Assembly (NCBI GenBank): GCA_025058985.1
Contig: JANXEB010000029.1
Coordinates: forward strand, 1-7,057
Length of the DNA: 7,057 nucleotides
Direction: 5' to 3'
DNA from: Candidatus Aenigmatarchaeota archaeon
GTDB lineage: Archaea > Aenigmatarchaeota > Aenigmatarchaeia > CG10238-14 > SpSt-28
Part shown: positions 1 through 4,852 of the stretch, in pieces
Numbering within the stretch: the first letter of the stretch is position 1
How the letters are laid out: every line of letters starts with the position of its first letter
The notes under the pieces: generated by a model
Database searches by the model: none
Seen by the model: only the letters and a program-made list of their open reading frames with translations
Told to the model about the DNA's origin: nothing
Position numbers and translations under genes: made by a program

Positions 1-93
1 AACCCAGCAGGTTTCTTCACAGCTCATAGCTTAAGATGATGGGTTAGTTGCCTCTTAAGCCTGCCGCCTTTGACCAGACTTGGCGACCCCCGC
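1..93 (-). tRNA. tRNA-Leu (anticodon UAA), 5' part, intron-containing, cut by window edge
   Basis: Read on the minus strand from 93, the sequence gives acceptor strand GCGGGGG, linker UC, a D arm with GCC/GGC stem and a GGUCAAA loop, base 26 G, anticodon 5' strand GCAGG, and loop CUUAAG with anticodon UAA. The matching 3' anticodon strand CCUGC appears only at 11-7, after about 41 inserted bases, so the gene has an intron. The UGGGUU that follows (6-1) would begin the long variable arm expected of a class II tRNA. The T arm and the acceptor 3' strand lie outside the window. The D arm closely matches the archaeal tRNA-Leu consensus as I know it. The GC-rich patch stands out against the AT-rich flank. 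Confidence 0.93.
13..53 (-). other. tRNA-Leu intron at the canonical 37/38 position
   Basis: The intron is inferred from interruption of the GCAGG/CCUGC anticodon stem: exon 1 ends ...CUUAAG (59-54) and exon 2 starts A-CCUGC (12-7). The boundaries can shift by one base without changing the mature tRNA. Immediately before CCUGC is AAA, which fits a three-base 3' bulge cut after the second base. The preceding GAAG can pair with CUU of the anticodon loop, giving only a relaxed bulge-helix-bulge. The intron also holds a second CUUAAG (35-30) and an AACCCA (45-40) complementary to the variable-arm UGGGUU. Cleavage by the archaeal tRNA splicing endonuclease is expected from family knowledge. Confidence 0.82.
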
Positions 94-127
94 TCTCAGA
101 TTAATAAATTTTTTAACTTTAGCTATA

Positions 128-135
128 TATATAAA
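128..135 (-). promoter_or_regulatory. TATA box for tRNA-Leu
   Basis: TTTATATA on the minus strand is centred about 38 bases upstream of the mature tRNA 5' end. Initiation about 26 bases downstream would give a 5' leader of roughly 12 bases for RNase P to remove. The box sits in a near-palindrome (121-140, arms AGCTAT/ATAGCT), so its orientation is taken from the tRNA, not the box. Confidence 0.6.
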
Positions 136-242
136 TAGCTAATCGTTGTTTTTGTTACTATCTATAATCAATTTTTGTTTATATTTTTTTATAAAAATTA
201 AATACTTATCCATTTTATTAATTTAAAATATTTATGTTTTAT

Positions 243-250
243 GTTTAAAA
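243..250 (+). promoter_or_regulatory. TATA-like element upstream of the helical-repeat gene
   Basis: GTTTAAAA-type sequence is centred about 23 bases before the ATG at 270, the spacing expected for leaderless or near-leaderless archaeal transcription. A GGAAG at 264-268 is too close to the ATG to be a convincing ribosome-binding site. The rest of 94-269 is AT-rich with no other recognisable element. Confidence 0.4.
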
Positions 251-269
251 ATGTTTTTATAAAGGAAGT

Positions 270-1121
270 ATGATACTATTTAAAAAAACAAAAAAGGATG
301 AGAAAGTAAGCCTTGACCGAGAAATTAAAAAAATAGTCGAAAAACTAGGTTTGGCTACTGGTTATAATTTAGCAAAAGTTCACGAATACGTGGGGGATGA
401 AAATACTACATTAAAAATTATAAGAAGTATTAATAACTACGCTGTAGAAACCGCCAAATATATTAGTGAAGGCTTAGTTAATATTACCGGATATAAAAAA
501 AGTAAAGACGTTTTTGAAAGAGTTGCGGAACTATTATCTGATGAAAATGTCATAAGTAGTTTAAATGAATTATATCAGTATTATAAAACTCATAAGAAGG
601 AAAGTATTGTCTCTGATATAGTTAGTATTAGTGCATTTTGTAGCAATGACTCTGTTAAAAAACTTATGAGAGAAATAAAAAAATATAGAGCAGAAATTTC
701 TACAAGCGTAACTGAAAATTTAATATACGTAGGTGAAAAAGTAGATACCATTGAAAATAGCGTAGATTTGCTTTTTAGTGAAGATGTTATATCTAGCTTG
801 AATAAATTGTATGAGGATTATAAAGATTACTATGTTGTTCAAAGTGTAGTTCGTATTATTGCATTCTCTAATAATAAAAATATCTTTGAAAAAGCTATAG
901 ATGTAATTAGAAAATATAAAACGGATGCCGTAACAGGTGTTGCGTTGGTTTTACAAGATCTTTTTGAATATACAAAGAATAAAGATGATATTGAAAAAGC
1001 TATGGAATTACTTTCTGATGAAAGAACTATACATACATTAAACGAAGTATACGAAAAAGAAAATAGAATTTTTGATGTTTACGATAAAGCTAAGGAATTA
1101 TTGTCTCTAAACTTAAAATAA
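270..1121 (+). CDS. Hypothetical all-helical repeat protein
   Basis: This 283-residue protein is not one I recognise. It is charged, Lys/Glu-rich and predicted almost wholly helical, with no signal peptide or membrane segment. It contains a repeat of about 80 residues. The clearest cores are LLSDENVISSLNELYQYY (88-105), LLFSEDVISSLNKLYEDY (167-184) and LLSDERTIHTLNEVYEKE (247-264). Between them a second helical motif recurs, for example at 190-216 (VQSVVRIIAFSNN..., ending in IRKYK) and 113-139 (ending in IKKY). The N-terminal 30-60 region looks like a more diverged copy. This suggests a HEAT-like or TPR-like alpha-solenoid that could act as a protein-binding scaffold; no catalytic motif is visible. 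It is transcribed alone and ends 28 bases from the convergent mgtE stop. The chosen ATG has a TATA-like element about 23 bases upstream, and nearby upstream ATGs are out of frame. Confidence 0.85.
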   Translation: MILFKKTKKDEKVSLDREIKKIVEKLGLATGYNLAKVHEYVGDENTTLKIIRSINNYAVETAKYISEGLVNITGYKKSKDVFERVAELLSDENVISSLNELYQYYKTHKKESIVSDIVSISAFCSNDSVKKLMREIKKYRAEISTSVTENLIYVGEKVDTIENSVDLLFSEDVISSLNKLYEDYKDYYVVQSVVRIIAFSNNKNIFEKAIDVIRKYKTDAVTGVALVLQDLFEYTKNKDDIEKAMELLSDERTIHTLNEVYEKENRIFDVYDKAKELLSLNLK

Positions 1122-1149
1122 ATCAACTTAACATATAAACTTTGGTGTT

Positions 1150-2148
1150 TTAAAATAATTTGAAATAGTTCAAAAATACAAGAGCGACAACAAAATATAT
1201 AGTAAGAGTTGTTATATCGCTTAATAAAGTTGCAAAAGGTCCCGAAGCAGCAGCAGGATCTATATTAATTTTTTTAAAAAATATAGGAAGGAGTGTAGAA
1301 ATTAAAATGCCGGCCCACATGCCTAAAAACATTGAAACTCCAACAATAGAACCCAGTAGTAAATTTTTCCAACCGATTCCACTAATCAAACTAAGAATTA
1401 AACCACATATCAATGCAAGAAAGAACGCAACTTTAAATTCTCTTATAAGATAAGTTTTAATAGAAATTTTTGGATTCAAAGCCATAGCTCTAATAATTAA
1501 AGCTTCTGATTGTGTGCCGGCGGCGTCAGTTAAGTAAACCATGGAAGGTATAAAAGCTGCTAAAGCTAAGAGAGTGGCTAATGTATTTTCGAAAATACTT
1601 ACGATTGATGCTGCAACAATACCTCCTATAACACCTAATATTAACCATGGTAATCTAGATTTTACCATAGTTAATGTTGATGTCGTGATCATAGAAATTC
1701 CCTTTTCATCTCTATGAAACATAATACCACCAAACCTAAAAATATCTTCTCCTACTTCTTCGTTAAAAATTCTAAGTATAGTATCATATGGAACTATTCC
1801 TAAAAAATGTTTTTCTTTATCTACAACTGGTACAGCCTTAATACCATTTGAAAGAGCAAGATATACGACTCTTTCTTGTGGAGTATATGGGTATACATAA
1901 ACTATATTCTTTTTCATTAATTTCTCAACTTTAATATTTTCACTAGCTGAAAGTAGTTCTTTAATTGAAATTACACCACTAAGTACATTGTTCTTATCTA
2001 CAACATATATATAGTCAATTGTGTCAAAAATTTTTGTGTTTTTTAAAATTATTCTTCTAAGATCATTTACTGTTACTCCTATTTTTACTGTGGGAACTGC
2101 CGTAATCATCTGACTTCCTGCTGTTTTTGGAGGAAATTTTTTCTTCAT
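1150..2148 (-). CDS. mgtE: MgtE-family Mg2+ transporter lacking the N domain
   Basis: This inner-membrane Mg2+ channel/transporter has 332 residues. Residues 1-140 form a CBS pair, opening with the family's TAGSQM motif (9-14). A connecting helix runs to about 160, followed by the five-helix pore domain (about 165-332). Pore signatures are RLPWLILG (165-172), PSMVYLTDAAGTQSEALIIRAMAL (201-224, the conserved GTQ and RA segment) and NIDPAAASGPFATLLSD (295-311), whose final Asp corresponds to the pore Mg2+-binding Asp of characterised MgtE. Bacterial MgtE is usually about 450 residues with an N-terminal superhelical domain before CBS. Here the start lies right at CBS1, so that sensor domain is absent, though the CBS pair that could bind Mg2+ or nucleotide remains. 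The start ATG overlaps the kinase stop as ATGA, implying translational coupling. The N-terminal boundary could be incomplete only if translation began inside the kinase gene, which the frame does not allow. Confidence 0.92.
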   Translation of the reverse strand: MKKKFPPKTAGSQMITAVPTVKIGVTVNDLRRIILKNTKIFDTIDYIYVVDKNNVLSGVISIKELLSASENIKVEKLMKKNIVYVYPYTPQERVVYLALSNGIKAVPVVDKEKHFLGIVPYDTILRIFNEEVGEDIFRFGGIMFHRDEKGISMITTSTLTMVKSRLPWLILGVIGGIVAASIVSIFENTLATLLALAAFIPSMVYLTDAAGTQSEALIIRAMALNPKISIKTYLIREFKVAFFLALICGLILSLISGIGWKNLLLGSIVGVSMFLGMWAGILISTLLPIFFKKINIDPAAASGPFATLLSDITTLTIYFVVALVFLNYFKLF

Positions 2149-2756
2149 ACAAAAATATAAAAACTTTTTATCAATAAATAAAAACTACCAACAGCTAGGG
2201 GAATAATTAAATTTTCATATTTTACAAAAATGGACTCTATTAAAGCTCCAAACAAAGCTACTATTAAAGCTAAGTGAAAATTTGTTATGAATGAAAGAAA
2301 TAAAAAAGTAGAAACAAAAAAAGCTAAGGAACCTTCTAAGGTTTTCTTTCTATTGTAGAAAATCTTTATTCTACCAAAATTTCTACCAACTATTCCTGCC
2401 ATACAATCACCAATTATTAAAGCTGTTATTCCTGCATAGAAAGCTTGTTTTGGAAATAAAAGTAAAGAAATTAATATACCAAGAGCGAAATGAAGTGGTT
2501 GAGATATAAAGCTATTCAAACTCTTTTTATTACTACAATTTTTTGTAATAAGTTGAAAAATCGGAAATTTCACATTTTTTATCCTACATACTTCTGAAAC
2601 AAAGTAAAGAAAAGAAACAAAAATTATGAGAATGGCAAGTAATTCTTTTCCAAAAAATAACTCGAATAATATTATTGATATAGAAGATAAATGAATCAAC
2701 TTTCTTTTATAAAACCAGTCGAATTCTTTAATCTTTTTCACTATGGCAACTAACAT
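2145..2756 (-). CDS. Polyprenol/phytol kinase family protein (CTP-dependent type)
   Basis: This membrane protein of 203 residues belongs to the dolichol kinase / phytol kinase / diacylglycerol kinase (CTP) superfamily, whose members phosphorylate a lipid alcohol. Family motifs occur in order: RKLIH (18-22), SEVCR (54-58), GD (116-117), GRNFGR (124-129), KTLEGS (138-143), a conserved Glu (173) and ENLIIP (181-186, usually DNLxIP). About six hydrophobic segments are visible. In archaea the likely substrate is a polyprenol (dolichol-like) or an archaeal lipid alcohol; the sequence does not decide. The start is uncertain: the ATG at 2756 lies inside sequence that looks like the last membrane helix of the upstream PAP2 protein, in the same frame and separated from it by one TAA. 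No Shine-Dalgarno site precedes it. Translation may restart after the TAA, or the gene may be the 3' half of a broken fusion. It overlaps mgtE by ATGA. Confidence 0.88.
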   Translation of the reverse strand: MLVAIVKKIKEFDWFYKRKLIHLSSISIILFELFFGKELLAILIIFVSFLYFVSEVCRIKNVKFPIFQLITKNCSNKKSLNSFISQPLHFALGILISLLLFPKQAFYAGITALIIGDCMAGIVGRNFGRIKIFYNRKKTLEGSLAFFVSTFLFLSFITNFHLALIVALFGALIESIFVKYENLIIPLAVGSFYLLIKSFYIFV

Positions 2757-2774
2757 ACCAATTACACTAACAAT

Positions 2775-2777
2775 TTA
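2775..2777 (-). other. In-frame TAA between PAP2 and kinase frames
   Basis: The TAA follows the codons for ...HTIMDV. The next codons in the same frame read IVSVIG and then the kinase start MLVAIVKK. Compared with the usual PAP2 ending DVLxGxxxG, the TAA stands exactly where a Leu/Ile codon is expected and the downstream Gly is at the expected offset (Asp+8). One base change (TTA to TAA) would create it. Without the stop, the frame would run 3173-2145 as a single PAP2-kinase polypeptide. Confidence 0.8.
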
Positions 2778-3173
2778 AACATCCATTATAGTATGGAAAT
2801 TAAAAATTATTCTTGAAAAACCAACTAAAAAAGCTAAAACAAAAAGTAGAAGATGTTTTTTGTTTTTTAAATTAAGTATAACAATTGTAGTAAAAGCGAA
2901 AGCTACAGCAGAATGTGTAGATGGAAAAGATGGTAATGGTGGGCAAAATTCTAAACCAATACATGGTCTAGGTATAAAAAACACAAACTTCAATACTATA
3001 GTTACAATATAGGAAATCAAAACTACTGGAATTAAGTCTGTTAAAATCCATTCCACTTTAGCTCTATCTTTTTTAGAGAGTAATGAATAAACAAGAACGA
3101 AGGAAATACTAAATCCTAACCAAAAAGAAATATCGCCAAAATAAGAAAAGAAATGCCAAATTAAATTCTCCAT
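2775..3173 (-). CDS. PAP2-family phosphatase, missing its last membrane helix
   Basis: PAP2 enzymes are membrane phosphatases acting on lipid phosphates such as polyprenyl pyrophosphate or phosphatidate-type lipids. Numbered from the ATG at 3173 (132 residues), the three signature motifs are present: K62...RP (69-70), PSTHS (84-88) and SR(120-121)...H127xxxD131. The acid-base histidines and phosphate-binding residues are therefore intact. The frame stops two residues after D131, whereas PAP2 proteins normally continue with one more helix, and that helix is encoded just past the TAA. The start at 3173 is preferred over an in-frame ATG at 3230: MENLIWHFFSYFGD is the normal PAP2 N-terminus, and a TATA-like box lies about 26 bases upstream, while the extra 19 residues are polar and unlike the family. 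The neighbouring lipid kinase suggests a role in polyprenyl phosphate turnover. Whether the truncated protein folds is unknown. Confidence 0.85.
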   Translation of the reverse strand: MENLIWHFFSYFGDISFWLGFSISFVLVYSLLSKKDRAKVEWILTDLIPVVLISYIVTIVLKFVFFIPRPCIGLEFCPPLPSFPSTHSAVAFAFTTIVILNLKNKKHLLLFVLAFLVGFSRIIFNFHTIMDV

Positions 3174-3194
3174 ACTTCTATTTAATCTTCTAAA

Positions 3195-3203
3195 ATTTAA
3201 ACC
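3195..3203 (-). promoter_or_regulatory. TATA-like element for the PAP2-kinase-mgtE cluster
   Basis: GGTTTAAAT on the minus strand is centred about 26 bases before the ATG at 3173, matching the spacing seen for other genes here and supporting a leaderless start there. Further TATA-like stretches lie upstream (about 3270-3285, 3296-3305, 3314-3321), so a longer transcript is possible. Confidence 0.42.
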
Positions 3204-3283
3204 TTTCAATCCTACATTAGTCTGATTCAAACCCCGTGGTTTTTGTTTGTTTTCTGGCTATTTTATCAGGTTTATAATATATT

Positions 3284-3334
3284 TTAGTCGTGGATCTATA
3301 AATATTACTATAGTATATAAACATCCACGACTAA
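3284..3334. repeat. 12-bp inverted repeat enclosing a smaller palindrome and TATA-like boxes
   Basis: Perfect arms TTAGTCGTGGAT (3284-3295) and ATCCACGACTAA (3323-3334) flank 27 bases. Inside is the 10-base palindrome TACTATAGTA (3306-3315), nearly co-centred with the outer arms. The spacer contains TATAAATA and TATATAAA, which could serve as TATA boxes on either strand. The arms have higher GC than the surroundings. This could be an operator over a promoter, or a stem-loop in RNA. Confidence 0.75.
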
Positions 3335-3344
3335 TAACAAAAAT

Positions 3345-3378
3345 TTATTAAAGAGTTTTGCTACAACTCTTTCAATAA
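3345..3378. repeat. Hairpin, 13 bp with one bulged base
   Basis: Arms TTATT+AAAGAGTT (3345-3357) and AACTCTTT+C+AATAA (3365-3378) pair around the seven-base loop TTGCTAC, with C3373 bulged. Read on the minus strand, the stem is followed closely by an ATTTTTG stretch, so it could end a transcript coming from the HD gene side. That role is inference. Confidence 0.6.
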
Positions 3379-3470
3379 CACAATCTTTATTAACTACTCA
3401 ATTGCAATATCTTTAGTACTCCGATTATTTTGCTAACATTCTACTAACGACTTGGAAGCTTATTTTCATA

Positions 3471-3571
3471 TTTATGTCTTAATTATAAACATAAAATTCT
3501 ACTACACTACATTAGAAAATCACTCGTTATTGGTAATCCAATAAAAATCTGAAACTAGAATGAAATAGTTT
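3471..3571. repeat. Three further short hairpins in the PAP2-HD spacer
   Basis: TTTATGT/ACATAAA (3471-3477, 3489-3495), TTATTGG/CCAATAA (3527-3533, 3538-3544, four-base loop) and AAACTA/TAGTTT (3552-3557, 3566-3571) are each perfect. The middle one is the most compact. In AT-rich DNA the other two are near what chance allows. The rest of the spacer 3231-3596 shows no open reading frame or RNA gene that I can support. Confidence 0.45.
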
Positions 3572-3596
3572 TAAATTTTTTAAAAGATTTTTTTAT

Positions 3597-4151
3597 CTAT
3601 AATCCTAACTCTCTACTAATTTCTTTTAAAGAATTCAAAGCTATTTCGAAAAATTTTTCTTTCGACAAACCTATTTTTTCACAAAATAAAATTCTCTCTC
3701 TTTTACAAGCTCTAGCAAAATCTTTTTGTTTAAACTTTTTCTCAATACTCTCTATATTTACCTCTTCTAACTTCTTAGATGGCATAACTAAAGCACATGC
3801 AACTATTAATCCTGATACTGTATCACTTGCAACTAAAGCGTTTTCCATTTTACTTTCCGGCATAACTCCAGTATTCTCGAAATTATGAGACTTTATTGCT
3901 CTAATTACTTCCTCGGAAACTTTTCCTTTTAGAATTTCCTCAGCTAGTAAACCATGTAGTTGAGGTCTATCCATAGTTTTCTCAAAATCTATATCGTGAA
4001 GCAAACCAACTAAACCCCATAATTCTACATCTTCGTTAAAATACTTGGATAAACCTTTCATTATAGCTTCCACTGCAAGTACATGTTTGAATAAATTCTC
4101 TTTTTTTATATTCTCTTTTACTAGAGTCAAAGCTTCTTCTCTTTTCAACAT
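3597..4151 (-). CDS. HD-domain (HDIG-type) phosphohydrolase
   Basis: This complete 184-residue soluble protein has the metal-binding HD signature: H23, H52-D53 (in GLLHDIDFE), H66, H89 (in IKSHN) and D110 (in ASDTVSGLI). HD proteins are metal-dependent phosphohydrolases acting mainly on nucleotides or phosphoesters. The closest pattern I recall is a prokaryotic family of about 180-190 residues with ELWGLxGLLHDxDyE, an AI.xHN motif, and a C-terminal FA...RE.I..CE.IGL...F..IAL motif, all seen here. Its substrate is not established. No membrane segment is visible. It appears to be its own transcription unit: a TATA-like box lies about 27 bases before the ATG, and hairpin-rich spacers flank both sides. 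Confidence 0.88.
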   Translation of the reverse strand: MLKREEALTLVKENIKKENLFKHVLAVEAIMKGLSKYFNEDVELWGLVGLLHDIDFEKTMDRPQLHGLLAEEILKGKVSEEVIRAIKSHNFENTGVMPESKMENALVASDTVSGLIVACALVMPSKKLEEVNIESIEKKFKQKDFARACKRERILFCEKIGLSKEKFFEIALNSLKEISRELGL

Positions 4152-4173
4152 ATTAAAATCTTAAGTATTTTTC

Positions 4174-4183
4174 TATTTAAAAA
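4174..4183 (-). promoter_or_regulatory. TATA box of the HD gene
   Basis: TTTTTAAATA on the minus strand is centred about 27 bases before the ATG at 4151. No ribosome-binding site lies between them, so the transcript is probably leaderless. Confidence 0.5.
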
Positions 4184-4397
4184 TTACGTAAGATAGTTAA
4201 AGTTATAAGTAATCTACTACAACTACGTTCCTCAGCTATTCTCCGAGTAGAGTACTGAAAGCTCAGAAATTTTTAAAGAAACAAAAAATTTTAATAATTC
4301 TGCAACTTAAACTAACCAATTGTGAAATAACAAATAAGCAGGATTAACCACGAACTTTGCCAAAATAGTTAACGAATCATATACTCAATAAACCAAA

Positions 4398-4423
4398 TAG
4401 GAGATAATGTAACTTATCTCCTA
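4398..4423. repeat. 10-bp perfect hairpin
   Basis: TAGGAGATAA (4398-4407) and TTATCTCCTA (4414-4423) pair perfectly around the six-base loop TGTAAC. It is the strongest hairpin in the 700-base gap. It lies about 245 bases from the HD start and 430 from the plus-strand gene, so it is not an obvious terminator for either. It could be part of a small RNA or a protein-binding site. Confidence 0.65.
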
Positions 4424-4725
4424 AAATTTTAGTGCAATTAACAAAATGCAAACTTCAATATATAAACAAAAATATATTTTTAAATATACAATTTGAATAC
4501 AACAAACAAAAAATAAAAAAAGAAATAAAAAAAATTAACAAAACAAAACCCCAAGAAAAAACCCAAGAAAAAGCACTAAAAATATGAATCTGAGCAATCT
4601 ATAACAAATAATATATAATACATAATATACTTTTTATAATATATAAAATGAAATATATAATATAGTATATGAAAAGAATAAAAAATTTACTACTTTTTGA
4701 TAACTAAATTACACATTACATAATA

Positions 4726-4801
4726 GTGAGAAATAGTAAAAAACTAAACAAAAAAATAATAAGAGATAGTAAAAATGGAAATATATGTGAGCAAAAGTGA
4801 G
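4726..4801 (+). repeat. Short direct repeats upstream of the coiled-coil gene
   Basis: GTGAG occurs at 4726, 4787 and 4797, and GAGAAATAGTAAAAA (4728-4742) is echoed by GAGATAGTAAAAA (4763-4775). The last copy is about 25 bases from the TATA box of the gene at 4853. They could be regulator sites; low sequence complexity is the alternative. Confidence 0.35.
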
Positions 4802-4823
4802 AGAAAAACAAAAACTAAATATA

Positions 4824-4833
4824 TTTTATAAAA
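4824..4833 (+). promoter_or_regulatory. TATA box of the coiled-coil/winged-helix gene
   Basis: TTTTATAAAA is centred about 25 bases before the ATG at 4853 with no ribosome-binding site between, again indicating a leaderless transcript. Confidence 0.55.
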
Positions 4834-4852
4834 ACAATTAAAATTTATAAGT

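Larger units (their letters stand above)
4152..4852. other. 700-base AT-rich intergenic region
   Basis: No gene could be supported on either strand. Contents from left to right: the HD promoter; a patch richer in G and C at about 4211-4266 with short stems (TCTACT/AGTAGA and CTGA/TCAG); a strong hairpin at 4398-4423; an A-rich, T-poor stretch about 4490-4585 with the 11-mer CCCAAGAAAAA repeated (4550-4560, 4562-4572); a TATA-rich near-palindrome at about 4624-4671; short GTGAG and GATAGTAAAAA-like repeats at 4726-4801; and the TATA box of the next gene. The region sits between divergently transcribed genes, so it is promoter space, but it is far longer than promoters need. Confidence 0.6.

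Noticed and set aside
13..53. C/D box guide RNA inside the tRNA intron
   Set aside because: GUGAAGA is close to a C box but no D box CUGA accompanies it; the ATGATGG resemblance is on the opposite strand.
2775..2777. Recoding of the stop as selenocysteine or pyrrolysine
   Set aside because: Those use TGA and TAG. The codon here is TAA, and the position matches a hydrophobic helix residue.
3174..3230. Upstream extension of the phosphatase to an ATG at 3230
   Set aside because: The 19 extra residues are polar and unlike PAP2 N-termini, and the TATA-like box at 3195-3203 would lie inside them. The ATG at 3173 fits both the family and the promoter spacing.
3224..3240. tRNA T-arm-like GGGGTTTGAATC on the minus strand
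   Set aside because: The 3' strand of the stem is missing (CAGAC follows instead of CCCC) and no acceptor or anticodon arm is nearby.
3231..3253. Terminator hairpin AAACC-CCGT-GGTTT with T tail on the plus strand
   Set aside because: No plus-strand gene lies upstream, and the five-base stem is too weak to support a call.
3284..3334. Terminal inverted repeats of a mobile element
   Set aside because: The arms enclose only 27 bases, there is no transposase reading frame nearby and no target-site duplication at the edges.
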